The notes below the pieces were generated by a model. It searched no databases and was not told the DNA's origin. It saw nothing but the letters and a program-made list of their open reading frames with translations. A DNA stretch of 54,591 nt from Acidobacteriota bacterium. Lineage in GTDB: Bacteria; Acidobacteriota; Terriglobia; Terriglobales; Acidobacteriaceae. The translations under genes were made by a program, and so were the position numbers. The stretch is from contig QIAM01000091.1 in assembly GCA_003225555.1 (NCBI GenBank), positions 1-54,591 on the forward strand, given 5' to 3'. The stretch's first letter is position 1; the number at the start of each line of letters is the position of its first letter. Below are positions 1 through 8,985 of this stretch, in pieces.

Positions 1-510
1 GCAAAGACACGGGCCGATGTACAAGAACCGGATCAGAGGCCTACGGCGTCGGACGAGTTGGCATATGACAACGAAGTCCATATCCATCAAGGATGCTGGT
101 GGTAAATCCGGCGGTCGCGTATCGAAAGCAGTCGAGCTTATCGCGGGAGAGCTGTTGCATTGTCTCGAACTCGGGACTGAGGGTGGAGTAATCCATCCTG
201 ATCCTGCAGCAGCAGTCAGCAGCGGGCGTAGTACTCACGCGAGTGAGGAAGGCCCAAACAGTAAGAGTGAATAGTAGAACGTCGAACTCATGGGTGGCAT
301 GGCGCCAGTCAATCAGCTTCGGCTGAGCTTTACCGGTTCAGAAGACGGTGAAGCCGAAACGGAAACCGGTATAGCGGCGAAGCCCCTATGGCGAACGACG
401 ACTCGAATCTCACGGCCCTAGCGGGCTTCACTTACTGAACCGCCGTATGCGGACCCGCCTGTACGGTGGTGTGGGAGGGGTGAGCGGGTGACCGCTCCCC
501 CTATCCCGAT
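1..510 (+). mobile_element. 3' portion of a group II intron (5' end outside window)
   Basis: A group II intron ends at T510. The support is a readable domain V (about 437-470) followed directly by a domain VI hairpin (about 471-510) with a bulged A at 503, seven bases before the end CCCGAT. The 200 or so bases before domain V carry no convincing protein and look like structured intron RNA. No reverse transcriptase is visible, so any intron-encoded protein lies upstream or is missing. The 3' exon begins at 511, about 140 bases before the M48 peptidase start. The intron class cannot be fixed without the left part. Confidence 0.8.
437..510 (+). ncRNA. Group II intron domains V and VI
   Basis: Domain V: ACCGCCGTA (439-447) pairs over nine positions with TACGGTGGT (462-470), with one G-U pair. 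A short upper stem GCG/CGC and a two-base bulge before 462 are as expected for the catalytic hairpin. Domain VI: GAGCGG (482-487) pairs with CCGCTC (492-497) around a GNRA-type loop GTGA. The stem continues as GGGG (477-480) with CCCC (498-501). A476 pairs with T502 and A503 is left bulged as the probable branch-point adenosine. Ribozyme activity is not shown by this. Confidence 0.8.
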
Positions 511-549
511 TGAATTGACGTGCGCGAGGATAGAGTTGATTCGGCGGCA

Positions 550-613
550 GGGATGCTTCTACTCCGCAGCGAGGATCGCTTCGCGCTCCTCCCTGCTCCG
601 CTCAGGCATGACA
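550..613 (+). repeat. Dispersed palindromic element, half copy
   Basis: The stretch runs from AGGGATGCTTC to CTCAGGCATGACAG. It matches the right half of the element at 44629-44700 (AGGGATGCTTCGACTCCGCA, then GAGGATCG, then CTCAGCATGACA). It lies between the intron end and the peptidase start. Only one arm is present here, so it is a partial copy. Confidence 0.6.
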
Positions 614-649
614 GTGGTCGGGGTTTGGTGGCAGTTTAATATTGGCGTT

Positions 650-2047
650 ATGGTCCCCTACTCACCCTCTCGTTTTGTGGCGCTTGCGATCATTGTTTGT
701 CTGCTGACTCCACTTTGTGTAACGGCGCGGGTTCAGCCTACGCATGGGTTCGACATCTTCTCGCAGGAGGAAGAAATCCAGCTGGGAAAAGAGAATGCGG
801 CGCAGGTCATGAAACAGTTGCCGATCCTGCCGGACTCGGATCCGGTGACGCAGTATGTGCAGCGGCTGGGGGCGCGGCTCGCCGAGCATGCACCGGGATA
901 TAAGTGGCCTTACGGCTTCCACGTGGTGAATGTGAAGGAGATCAATGCGTTTGCGCTTCCGGGTGGACCCATCTTCGTCAATCTGGGCACGATCCAGGCC
1001 GCAGACAATGAGGCGCAGCTTGCCGGCGTGATGGCGCATGAGATCTCGCACGTGGTGCAGCGGCATGGGACTCGTGCGGCTTCGAAGCAGATGGGGGCGC
1101 AGCTTCCGATTGCAATTCTGGGCGGAATCCTGGGGAACGGCACGCTGGCGAAGGCGGCAGAACTCGGAATCACCTTCGGCGTGGGTTCGTATTTTTTGAA
1201 GAACTCGCGAAGGGCGGAATCCGAGGCCGACTTGCTGGGTACCGACATGATGTATGACACGGGATATGAGCCGCGCCAGATGGCGGTTTTCTTCGAGAAG
1301 CTGGAGCAGCAGATGGGAGCGGGGGCCAACTCTGCGGTGAGCCAGCTTTTAAGCGATCATCCGAACCCGGGGAATCGGGTTGAGGCTGTGACCCGGGAAG
1401 TGAAGACGCTGATGCCGCGGACATATCTTGCGGACAGTGCTGACTTCCGGCAGATCAAGACCCGCGTGGCGGGGATGAAGCCGCTGTCTTCTCAGGAAGT
1501 CGCGGCCATGCAGAAGCAGGACGGGGCGCCGACTACAACAGGACAGCCGGCTGCGGACGTGGCGCCCAGCTCTAACTTCAAACCGTTTCAGCACAATGAA
1601 TACGAGATTTCTTATCCGGAAAACTGGCAGGTCTTTGGAGATCAGAGCTCGAATGTGACGATCGCGCCCAGTGCCGGGGTTTCTCAGAATGCGGTGGCTT
1701 ACGGGGTGATGATCGCGAACTATCAGCCCGAAGATTCCAGCGCCACGTTGGACGCGGCCACGCACCAGTTGCTGGCTTCGCTTCGCCAATCGAATCCCGA
1801 CCTGAAGCAGATTGGGAATGATGAGAATGTTCGGGTGAATGGGGTGGCGGGGAAGTCGGTGGACCTGATCGGGAATTCTCCGATCAAGGACGCGCAGGGG
1901 AAGGCGATGGCGGAGCGCGACTGGGTGGTTACGTTGCGGCGGCGCGATGGGACGATGCTGTATCTGGTCTTTATCTCGCCGGAGAGGGAGTTCGGGGTTA
2001 TGCGGCTGACGTTTGAACGGATGCTGATGTCGCTGCGGCTGTGGTGA
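650..2047 (+). CDS. M48 family secreted zinc metalloprotease
   Basis: A 465-residue peptidase of family M48 (HtpX/BepA-like). It begins with an export signal (basic start, then hydrophobic VALAIIVCLLTPLCV), so it probably acts in the periplasm, where BepA-like relatives handle misfolded outer-membrane proteins. The zinc motif HEISH falls at residues 130-134 and the third ligand is E190 in the conserved ESEAD motif. After the catalytic domain a linker leads to a C-terminal beta-rich domain (about residues 310-465) of the PsbP-like kind seen attached to such proteases. The frame is open back to GTG 488, but that lies inside intron domain VI. ATG 650 places the signal peptide correctly and is preferred. 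No clear Shine-Dalgarno is seen. The substrate is unknown. Confidence 0.88.
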   Translation: MVPYSPSRFVALAIIVCLLTPLCVTARVQPTHGFDIFSQEEEIQLGKENAAQVMKQLPILPDSDPVTQYVQRLGARLAEHAPGYKWPYGFHVVNVKEINAFALPGGPIFVNLGTIQAADNEAQLAGVMAHEISHVVQRHGTRAASKQMGAQLPIAILGGILGNGTLAKAAELGITFGVGSYFLKNSRRAESEADLLGTDMMYDTGYEPRQMAVFFEKLEQQMGAGANSAVSQLLSDHPNPGNRVEAVTREVKTLMPRTYLADSADFRQIKTRVAGMKPLSSQEVAAMQKQDGAPTTTGQPAADVAPSSNFKPFQHNEYEISYPENWQVFGDQSSNVTIAPSAGVSQNAVAYGVMIANYQPEDSSATLDAATHQLLASLRQSNPDLKQIGNDENVRVNGVAGKSVDLIGNSPIKDAQGKAMAERDWVVTLRRRDGTMLYLVFISPEREFGVMRLTFERMLMSLRLW

Positions 2048-2052
2048 GCGCT

Positions 2053-2098
2053 GCCGGGCTTTGCCCGGCTGGACAGCCGAGGGCGGCTGTCCCCACAT
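2053..2098. repeat. 46-bp dispersed repeat, copy 1 (two hairpins)
   Basis: It is identical base for base to 11794-11839. It contains two perfect stem-loops: GCCGGGC/GCCCGGC with a TTT loop, and GGACAGCCG/CGGCTGTCC with a 4-base loop. It sits in the 59-bp gap between two convergent genes and could end transcription on both strands, but lacks a clear U-run. Confidence 0.85.
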
Positions 2099-2106
2099 AA
2101 GCAAAC

Positions 2107-3468
2107 CTAGGAAACTGCCTTTCGGTGTGGCTTGGCGAGCACGTATCCCACAACCAGCAGCGTCAGGCAGGCTAGACCACTCCAAAGATTTACGCGTGGG
2201 TAGAGCCATGTCTGCAGTAACGCTGCGGAGACCAGAACGAAGCCGAGAATCGATCCCCATTTGCCGAGTGGCGAGCGCAGAGGCAGGGCGGCGATTTCTT
2301 CGGGAGAATGACGGCGGCGGAAGTTGACGTGGGCGGCTAGCGAGACTAGCCAGGAGAGAATCATTCCGGTGAAGGCGGCGCCCAGCAAGTAGCGAAACGC
2401 ATTTTGGGGAGCCCACAATTCCAGAGCCAGGGCGAAGAGGATTCCGAAAGACGAAATGAGCACGGCGTACTGGGGAGAACCGGATGGATTCAGGCGGCCG
2501 AGGCGGGCGGGAGCCCATCCGGTGCGAGCCAGGGAGAAGATCATGCGCGAGCCGACGTAGAGCGAGGCGTTGGCTCCGGAGAGCGCGGCGGAGAGGACGA
2601 CGAAGTTCATCACGCTGGAGGCGTGAGGGATTTTGACGGTTCGAAACACGGTGACGAAGGGGCTTTCGGTGACTCCGGCGTGATTCCACGGCATCACGCC
2701 TAGGAGTACGACAATGGCTCCGACATAAACCGCGGTGAGGGTGCAGAAGGTGAGCCAGACCGCACGCGGAGTTTCTTTCGCGGAGCGGGTTTCGCCGGTG
2801 GTGACGGCTACCATCTCAACGCCTCCGAAGCTGTAAATCGCGAAGGTCAGGGCGATCAGCGGGGCGAACACTCCTTTGGGAAAGAATCCTCCCTGGACGC
2901 TGTATTGGGGCGTGGCTCGACCGCCGAGCAACAAGGTTGCTCCGATGATGATGAAAGCTGCGAGGGTCACGAGCTTCACCATGGATAGCCAGAATTCGAA
3001 GCGTCCGTAGGAGCCTACGCTGCGCAGATTCACGGCGAGCAGCAGGACAGAGAAGACCAGCACCCACACATAGGCGCGAACGTTGGGAATCCAGTAGCCC
3101 ATGTAGGTGGCGGCGGCGATCATTTCAGTGCCGATGCCGAGCGAGATTCCCAGCCAGTAGCCGGCGCGGGCGATGAATCCGGCGAACTGGTTCAAATAGA
3201 GATCGCCGTAGACGCCGAAAGAGCCCGCGGCGGGATGGACGCAAGCTAGCTCGCCGAGGGCCATGGCGACGCTCCAGTTGATGAAGGCGGCGGCGAGGAA
3301 GCTGAGGATCGCGGCAGGACCGGCGATCTTCATGGCGGCGCCGGAGCCGAGCAGGAGGCCGGTACCGATGGAGCCTCCGACAGCCACCATCGCCATTTGC
3401 CCGGCGGTGAGTTGGTGGCGGAGGCCTTCTTCGGGCGCGGACTTTGCTGAGGCGACGTCTGTGGGCAT
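2107..3468 (-). CDS. Amino acid permease (APC superfamily)
   Basis: A 453-residue inner-membrane transporter with about 12 hydrophobic segments, for uptake of an amino acid or amine by cation symport or exchange. Family marks are the first-helix motif GGSIGTGLLLGSG near the N-terminus and, in the middle, the loop GVEMVAVTTGETRSAKETPR, typical of the AAT (basic/aromatic amino acid permease) branch. The longer frame to 3513 is possible, but MPTDVAS at 3468 gives the usual short cytoplasmic N-terminus. It is convergent with the M48 gene and has no obvious partner. The substrate cannot be told from sequence. Confidence 0.9.
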   Translation of the reverse strand: MPTDVASAKSAPEEGLRHQLTAGQMAMVAVGGSIGTGLLLGSGAAMKIAGPAAILSFLAAAFINWSVAMALGELACVHPAAGSFGVYGDLYLNQFAGFIARAGYWLGISLGIGTEMIAAATYMGYWIPNVRAYVWVLVFSVLLLAVNLRSVGSYGRFEFWLSMVKLVTLAAFIIIGATLLLGGRATPQYSVQGGFFPKGVFAPLIALTFAIYSFGGVEMVAVTTGETRSAKETPRAVWLTFCTLTAVYVGAIVVLLGVMPWNHAGVTESPFVTVFRTVKIPHASSVMNFVVLSAALSGANASLYVGSRMIFSLARTGWAPARLGRLNPSGSPQYAVLISSFGILFALALELWAPQNAFRYLLGAAFTGMILSWLVSLAAHVNFRRRHSPEEIAALPLRSPLGKWGSILGFVLVSAALLQTWLYPRVNLWSGLACLTLLVVGYVLAKPHRKAVS

Positions 3469-3578
3469 TCCGCACCATATCAAAAACGGTGGACCATCAC
3501 CAGGAACGGACACTGCAGGTAAAAGCGCCGAGTTCCAGAGAGTGTTTCATACATACCCTGCCGACGGTTTGATGGGGA

Positions 3579-3646
3579 CTCAGGGGCTGAAGCCGTGATT
3601 TTCTTAGGGGGCGCTTGCGGCACGGCGGAAGCCGTGCCCTTTCAAA
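3579..3646. repeat. Two-hairpin dispersed repeat (GGGGCTGAAGCC ... CCCTTTCAAA family), copy 1
   Basis: The left half is CTCAGGGGCTGAAGCC. The right half is GCACGGCGGAAGCCGTGCCC followed by TTTCAAAA. Related copies lie at 14089-14152, 19117-19181, 27641-27706 and 51451-51517, with a right-half remnant at 11689-11732. Because it overlaps the 5' part of the open frame of the next gene, it argues for that gene's downstream start at 3763. Confidence 0.8.
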
Positions 3647-3762
3647 ACTGCCTGCGAAACGTGCCGAGTGACCTTCGTAATCGAGGCTGGCCGTTACTGC
3701 GTTGCTGCTGCCGGAGGGCGCTCCTAGAATCGGAGGAGGATTACTCCGTCAGTTACCTACTC

Positions 3763-6351
3763 ATGCCCGAGATCACAAGACGACTAGACCGCGCGGAGGT
3801 GGCTCGGCGCGTGGAGCGCGCTGAGAAGCTCCTGCAGAAGGGTAAAACTGCCGACGCTCTGGAAGAGTATCTGCATGTCCTGCATGATGATCCGGAGAAT
3901 GATGTGGTGCGGCAGCTGGCCGCAGATTTATGTCTTTCCCTGAACCGAAACAAGGAAGCGGTGGACCTTTTAGGCGATCTGTTTGAGCGTCAGGTGGGCG
4001 CCGGCGATGCAATCCGGGCCAGCCTCACCTACAAGAAATTGACGCGGCATGGCAGCCCTACCTGGCAGCAGAAGTTCCGCTTCGGTCAGCTGCTCGAGGG
4101 GTCGAACAAGAAGCTGGCAGTGGGAACTTACGAAGCCGCTCTGGCCGACCTGATGAAGTTGGGGAAGAAGCAGGAGTGCGCGGAGATTCTAGAGCGGCTG
4201 GTGGCGCTGGAACCGACGCAGGCGAATTTCCTGCGCGTGGCAGAGCTGGCGTCGGAATCAGGGAACCGGAAGGTCGCGGCGGCGGCGTTTCAGCGGGTGG
4301 CACAATCGGCGGCCGCGGAAGGTGGGGATCCGGCGCAATGGTACGAGCGGGCTTATCAGGAAGATTCTTCCGATCCGGCGATCGCTCTGGCGTATGGGAA
4401 GAGCTTGTTGGCACAGGGGCAGGCGGGAGCGGCGATTTTCATCCTCGAACCGCAGCTCAACTCGGGGCAGGTAAGTGCCGAGTTGCGTGACAGCTACGCT
4501 GACGCTCTGGTTGCGGCCGGGCGCTACGCTGACGCTGAACCGCTGGTGTGGCAGCTCTTTGAGCAGAATCCGTCACGCGTGCAGCAGGTAATCGCCTTGG
4601 TCGGACAGCTGCTGGATGCGGGGCAAGACGAACCGGCTGTTGCGTTGGCCCGCAAGCTGGAACAGTTCCAGAAACGGCGCGGCGAACGGCGGCAGTTCAT
4701 CGCCATCATGCAGGACATTACGGCGGCGCACCGCGCGTCGTCGCACATGCTCGAGTTCCTCAGCGAACTCTATAACGCCTCGAATCGCGAGAACGACTAC
4801 TGCCAGACGCTGCTGAAGCTCTTCGACCTCTACTGCAGCACCACCGAGTTTGCTAAGGCGGCGGAGTGCTTAGACCGTTCGGCGGAAGTGGATCCCTACG
4901 AATCGGGCCACGTGAAGCGGCTGGAAATGCTGAAGGGGAAGATCGACGAGAGGCGCTACCAGGCGATTGCGTCGCGCTTCACATCGACGAGCAAGCCCCC
5001 GGAAGAGCCATCCCGTGAGGAGGGACCGACGCTGGGAGCGTCAACGCTGCAGGATCTGATGTTGCAGGCGGAAATTCTGGTGCAGTACGGCATGCGCAAC
5101 AAGGCGGTGGAGAGACTGCAGAGAATTCAAGAGCTGTTTCCACGGGAAGAGGAGCGCAACGAGGATTTGCAACGGCTGTATCTGTCGGCGGGCGTGACGC
5201 CGCGTTATGCCGGATCGGCGCCATTGCCTCCGGTAACGCCGCCTCCGGCTGTTGTTCCCGCTTCACCCGCGGCTGCTCCGGCGGTGACCCATGATCCCAG
5301 CGCCGAACTGCGTAGCTTTACGCGCGTGGCGGAGATCACGCGCAAGCTGTATCACCAGGGAACGGCGACGGCGGTGCTCACGATGGCAGTAAAAGAGATC
5401 GGGGGACACTGGGAAGCCACCCGATGCATCGCGGCCATGGGAAAGCCGGGACTTCCACCTACTGCCATGGAGGAGTTTTGTGCGGAGGGAGTGAAGAAGG
5501 GAACGCCATCGGCTTTGGCCGAACTGGTCACGAGCCTGCAATCCACGGTTTCCGGGCACGAGCCGCTGATCTTGCAGGATGCTCAAAAGTCTTCGCAGTT
5601 GCAGTCGGCACGGAAGGCTGCGGCGGAGTTAGGTGGAGCCTCGATTCTAGCCCTGCCTCTGAGCAACGGGGATGAGCCGGTGGGCATGCTGCTGCTGATG
5701 CATAACCTGCCGCGGGTTTGGCCGCAATCGGATGTGCTGGTGCTGAGAACTGTGGCCGAGCAGATGGTGATTGCGCTGAACAATGCCGGGTTGCGGCGCT
5801 TGGTGAAAAACCTTTCGGTTACGGACGAAAAATCCGGGCTGTTGAAGCGGGCGTCTTATATCGACTTGCTTCTGGCGGAGAGCAAGAGGGCGGCGCAGAA
5901 TGCCGCTCCGCTTTCGGTGTTGTTGATGCAGTTCGGCAAGGCTGCGGCCATGGTGAAGGAGCACGGTGAGGCCGAGGTTGGGGCGGCGATGGAAAGAATC
6001 GGACAGCTGTTCACGGCCAACATTCGCTCGAATGATCTGGCCTTTCGGTACGGCGCGACATCGATCGCTATTATTCTTGGGGATACGGCGGAAAAGGAAG
6101 GAATGATGGCAGTGGAGAAGCTGCGCAAAGTAATCGCTGATGTGCGGCTACCGGGGAAGGGCGCGAAGGGGCAGCCCATGCAGTTTTCGGCGGGGCTGGC
6201 TCAGGCTGTGATCCAACAGGATTACGATCCCATCGACATCGTCACGGAAGTTATCAACCGCGCGGAACACGCGCTGGCGACTGCATTGGCGCAAGGGCCG
6301 GGAAAGGTTGTGGCTCTGGCGGCGGCTTTGGCGGCGGGAGCCGTGGCGTAG
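3763..6351 (+). CDS. TPR - GAF - degenerate GGDEF protein
   Basis: An 862-residue soluble protein, probably a signalling scaffold. Residues about 10-470 are tetratricopeptide-like helical repeats (MEDIUM-length Ala/Leu/Glu-rich pairs such as ALEEYLHVLHDDPEN). A Pro/Ala linker follows (about 486-508), then a GAF-like sensor domain (about 515-680) and a diguanylate-cyclase fold (about 685-855). The cyclase signature GGDEF is replaced by YGATS (Y763 to S767), so c-di-GMP synthesis is not expected. Flanking fold marks remain (FRYGATSIAIIL; GLAQAV). ATG 3763 is chosen because the frame upstream runs through a dispersed repeat. A GGAGGAGG lies 25 bases upstream, too far for an ideal ribosome site. 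The role is unknown; sensing or protein assembly is plausible. Confidence 0.8.
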   Translation: MPEITRRLDRAEVARRVERAEKLLQKGKTADALEEYLHVLHDDPENDVVRQLAADLCLSLNRNKEAVDLLGDLFERQVGAGDAIRASLTYKKLTRHGSPTWQQKFRFGQLLEGSNKKLAVGTYEAALADLMKLGKKQECAEILERLVALEPTQANFLRVAELASESGNRKVAAAAFQRVAQSAAAEGGDPAQWYERAYQEDSSDPAIALAYGKSLLAQGQAGAAIFILEPQLNSGQVSAELRDSYADALVAAGRYADAEPLVWQLFEQNPSRVQQVIALVGQLLDAGQDEPAVALARKLEQFQKRRGERRQFIAIMQDITAAHRASSHMLEFLSELYNASNRENDYCQTLLKLFDLYCSTTEFAKAAECLDRSAEVDPYESGHVKRLEMLKGKIDERRYQAIASRFTSTSKPPEEPSREEGPTLGASTLQDLMLQAEILVQYGMRNKAVERLQRIQELFPREEERNEDLQRLYLSAGVTPRYAGSAPLPPVTPPPAVVPASPAAAPAVTHDPSAELRSFTRVAEITRKLYHQGTATAVLTMAVKEIGGHWEATRCIAAMGKPGLPPTAMEEFCAEGVKKGTPSALAELVTSLQSTVSGHEPLILQDAQKSSQLQSARKAAAELGGASILALPLSNGDEPVGMLLLMHNLPRVWPQSDVLVLRTVAEQMVIALNNAGLRRLVKNLSVTDEKSGLLKRASYIDLLLAESKRAAQNAAPLSVLLMQFGKAAAMVKEHGEAEVGAAMERIGQLFTANIRSNDLAFRYGATSIAIILGDTAEKEGMMAVEKLRKVIADVRLPGKGAKGQPMQFSAGLAQAVIQQDYDPIDIVTEVINRAEHALATALAQGPGKVVALAAALAAGAVA

Positions 6352-6378
6352 AGCTCTCTTCATTCCCCAAATCCACAT

Positions 6379-6570
6379 CACCACGGAGGCACAGAGGCAC
6401 GGAGAAATCCGGGTCTCTAACGTCGGCCTCTGGTGGGTGTCTTCTATTTCTTGCGGAGTACGGTATTTGGCGCTGAGCCTAAGGCCGCTTTGCTCAGGCG
6501 TGAGTCTCGATGAAGATTGCAGTGCGCCATCCCTTCCTGTCTTGCTCCGCGTCTCGGTTCCTCTGTGGTG
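6379..6570. repeat. Inverted pair of CCACGGAGGCACAGAGG-type repeats
   Basis: The 300-bp gap 6352-6651 holds no gene. It has CACCACGGAGGCACAGAGG near 6379-6397 and the opposite-strand counterpart TCGGTTCCTCTGTGGTG near 6554-6570. A relative, CCACCAAGAGCACGAAGG, occurs at about 30863-30880. The roughly 150 bp between the arms shows no recognisable coding. Confidence 0.55.
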
Positions 6571-6651
6571 GAGAATCTTCACTCCCGCTGTTAAACTGAC
6601 GAGTTTGGCTGAACGACTCTGACCTCATTGATCGGCGTCAGCCGGAAAACT

Positions 6652-7869
6652 ATGTTGAAACCAGGGGATATTGCCATTGTCAGCGGGGCGCGTACGCCTT
6701 TTGGGCGCTATTGCGGCAAGCTGAAGGACTTCACTGCGCAGGAGTTGGGAGCGGTCGCGGCCAAGGGCGCGATCGAGCGGGCGGGGATCGATCCGAACGA
6801 GTTCGATCACGTGGTGTTTGGCAACGCGCAGCAGACTTCGGGTGATGCGCTTTATGGGGCGCGGCATGTGGGGCTGCGCGCCGGGCTGCCGATTGAGACT
6901 CCGGCGCTGACGGTGAACCGGCTTTGCGGCAGCGGCATGCAGGCGATTGTGAATGCGGCGCAGATGATCCAAACCGATGAAGCCAAGATCGTTTTGGCTG
7001 GGGGCATGGAGGCGATGTCGCAGGCTCCGTTTGTGATTCGGGGTCGCGACGGCTTCACGCTGGCTCCGGGCGGGAAGCTGGAAGATTCGCTGATGGTGGC
7101 GCTGCTCGACAGCTATTGCGGGCTGTACATGGCGAATACGGCGGAGTTGTATGGCGAGCAGCAGGGCATCTCGCGGCAGGCGCAGGATGAATTTGCGGTG
7201 CGCTCGCAGCAGAAGGCGGAAGCAGCTTATAAAGAGGGACGCATTCAGGAAGAGCTGACTCCGGTGCCGCTGCGAAATTCGAAGGGGGAGCCTGCGGGGG
7301 AATCACTTACGGAAGATGACCACCGGCGTCCGCAGACCACGATGGAGGGGTTGGCGAAGCTGAAGCCGGCGTTTGGCCGATCATCAGGAAAGCCTGGAAC
7401 AGTTACAGCCGGGAATGCGAGCGGCATTGTCGATGGCGGCGCGGCGGTGGTGCTGATGTCGCTGGAGGAGGCCCGCAAGCGCAGCATCGAGCCGCTGGGG
7501 AGGATTGTGGGATGGGGTGTTGCGGGTGTCGATCCGAAGGTGATGGGGCGGGGTCCGGTTCCGGCTACGAAAGTTGCTTTGCAGAAGGCTGGGCTGTCGC
7601 TGGACTACATTGATCTGATTGAAGTGAATGAGGCGTTTGCCGCGCAGTATCTGGCGGTCGAGAAGGAACTGGGGCTGGATCGGGAGAAAGTGAACGTGAA
7701 TGGTGGGGCGATTGCTTTGGGGCATCCGCTGGGGGCGACCGGGACCCGGTTGGTGATTACACTACTTTATGAGTTGCGGCGGCGGAAGAAAAAGTATGGG
7801 CTGGCTACGGCTTGCATTGGCGGCGGGCAGGGGATTGCGATGGTGGTGGAGACGTTGTTGAATTTTTAG
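6652..7869 (+). CDS. Acetyl-CoA C-acyltransferase (thiolase)
   Basis: A 405-residue thiolase that condenses two acetyl-CoA to acetoacetyl-CoA or cleaves 3-ketoacyl-CoA; cytosolic. The nucleophile is C92 in [10 protein letters not shown]358 is in [10 protein letters not shown], and the base C388 is in ACIGGGQG, all at the expected places. Length is normal. ATG 6652 is chosen over TTG 6628, which would add eight residues before the usual thiolase start. It is followed by 3-hydroxyacyl-CoA dehydrogenase and enoyl-CoA hydratase genes on the same strand, giving three consecutive steps of beta-oxidation or of C4 synthesis. The biosynthetic and degradative types (atoB/phaA versus fadA) cannot be told apart safely. 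Confidence 0.93.
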   Translation: MLKPGDIAIVSGARTPFGRYCGKLKDFTAQELGAVAAKGAIERAGIDPNEFDHVVFGNAQQTSGDALYGARHVGLRAGLPIETPALTVNRLCGSGMQAIVNAAQMIQTDEAKIVLAGGMEAMSQAPFVIRGRDGFTLAPGGKLEDSLMVALLDSYCGLYMANTAELYGEQQGISRQAQDEFAVRSQQKAEAAYKEGRIQEELTPVPLRNSKGEPAGESLTEDDHRRPQTTMEGLAKLKPAFGRSSGKPGTVTAGNASGIVDGGAAVVLMSLEEARKRSIEPLGRIVGWGVAGVDPKVMGRGPVPATKVALQKAGLSLDYIDLIEVNEAFAAQYLAVEKELGLDREKVNVNGGAIALGHPLGATGTRLVITLLYELRRRKKKYGLATACIGGGQGIAMVVETLLNF

Positions 7870-7895
7870 CCACGGATTGGCGCGGATTTGCACGG
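7870..7895. repeat. Short tandem CACGGATTTG-type repeat after thiolase gene
   Basis: It starts directly after the TAG stop as CCACGGATT, then GCGCGGATTT, then GCACGG, in about 10-base units. The same motif follows the stop of the next metabolic gene (8923) and lies just after the third (10270). Confidence 0.7.
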
Positions 7896-7916
7896 GTAAG
7901 TTGTAAATGCGGTGGT

Positions 7917-8001
7917 TGTCATCCTGAGCGAAGCGAAGGACCTATGTAATTTGCCGGCGGAGGCAGAGTGCATAGGTTCTTCGCGTTGCTCAGAATGACA
8001 G
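7917..8001. repeat. MITE-like palindromic element (TGTCATCCTGA ends)
   Basis: The ends are TGTCATCCTGAGCGAAGCGA and the near-inverted TCGCGTTGCTCAGAATGACA; the centre is variable. It belongs to the same family as 10311-10418, 31997-32073, 44472-44700 and 48111-48226. It lies in the gap between the thiolase and dehydrogenase genes and ends 28 bases before the latter's start. No transposase is present. Confidence 0.8.
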
Positions 8002-8028
8002 GGCATTTTTGAGCTGAAGGAAGCAATC

Positions 8029-8922
8029 ATGGAAATCAAGAAAGTAGGCGTTCTAGGCTGTGGCTTGATGGGATCCGGCATCGCGCAGGTCTCAGCGACC
8101 GCTGGCTTCGACGTTACGGTGCTTGAAGTTGAACAGAAGTTTCTCGACAAGGGGTTTGCCGGGATCGAGAAATCTTTGGCGAAGTTCGCCGAGCGGCCTC
8201 CGGAGAAGGGCGGGATCACGGCGCAGCAGAAAGACGCGATCCTGGCGCGGCTCAAGGGCACGACTAACAAGGGCGACCTGGCCGTTTGCGACATTGTCAT
8301 TGAGGCCATCATCGAGAACGTGGCGGAGAAGAAGAAGATGTTTGCGTCGATTGATGGCGTCGTGAAGAAAGATGCGATCTTTGCTTCGAATACTTCGTCG
8401 ATTTCGGTGACGGAGCTTTTGACGGCGGTCAAGCGGCGGGAGCGCTTCATTGGACTGCACTTTTTTAATCCGGTGCCGCTGATGAAGCTGGTGGAAGTGG
8501 TGCGGACGATCGCTACGGCGGACGATGTTTACGAGACGGCTTACGAGTTTGGCAAGAAGCTGGGCAAGGTTCCGGTGCGCACGTCGGATAAGACGGGATT
8601 CATCGTGAACCGGCTGCTGCTACCGTATTTGCTCGATGCGATCCGGGCTTACGAAGAGGGTGTGGGGTCGATTGAGGATATCGACAACGCGATGAAGCTA
8701 GGATGCGGGTATCCGATGGGGCCGTTTACCCTGCTGGATTTTGTGGGACTCGATACGACTTACTACATTACGCACGTGATGTATGACGAGTTCAAGGAGC
8801 GGAGGTTCGCCTCGCCTCCGCTGCTGAAGCGGCTGGTGATGGCGGGGTGGTACGGGCGGAAGTCTGGCCGCGGGTTTTATGATTATGCGGACCCGGATAA
8901 TCCGAAGGCGAACAGGCTTTAG
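8029..8922 (+). CDS. 3-hydroxybutyryl-CoA / 3-hydroxyacyl-CoA dehydrogenase
   Basis: A 297-residue NAD-dependent enzyme interconverting 3-hydroxyacyl-CoA and 3-ketoacyl-CoA. The Rossmann motif G10-C-G12-L-M-G15 is at the N-terminus. SNTSSI and the catalytic H144 in GLHFFNPVPL follow, then the C-terminal helical domain with GFIVNRLL and GPFTLLDFVGLD, and the final GRKSGRGFYDY motif. It is the short single-domain form (Hbd/PaaH type), not the FadB fusion. A GAAGGAAG ribosome site lies about 7 bases before ATG. It sits between the thiolase and hydratase genes of the same pathway. Confidence 0.94.
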   Translation: MEIKKVGVLGCGLMGSGIAQVSATAGFDVTVLEVEQKFLDKGFAGIEKSLAKFAERPPEKGGITAQQKDAILARLKGTTNKGDLAVCDIVIEAIIENVAEKKKMFASIDGVVKKDAIFASNTSSISVTELLTAVKRRERFIGLHFFNPVPLMKLVEVVRTIATADDVYETAYEFGKKLGKVPVRTSDKTGFIVNRLLLPYLLDAIRAYEEGVGSIEDIDNAMKLGCGYPMGPFTLLDFVGLDTTYYITHVMYDEFKERRFASPPLLKRLVMAGWYGRKSGRGFYDYADPDNPKANRL

Positions 8923-8947
8923 CCACGGATTTGCACGGATTGACACG
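8923..8947. repeat. Short tandem CACGGATTTG-type repeat after dehydrogenase gene
   Basis: It begins right after the TAG stop: CCACGGATTT, GCACGGATTG, ACACG. It is the second of three such arrays placed at or near gene ends in this cluster. Confidence 0.7.
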
Positions 8948-8985
8948 AGCTTCTTTGACGGGCCAACACTTGCAGGACTATCAAC

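Noticed and set aside
17..274. 85-codon frame in the intron region
   Set aside because: No resemblance to a reverse transcriptase/maturase end; lies in structured intron RNA.
1349..2689. 446-codon minus-strand open frame across the M48 and permease genes
   Set aside because: Arg/Pro/His-rich, lies antisense to two well-supported genes and has no domain resemblance; a by-product of high GC.
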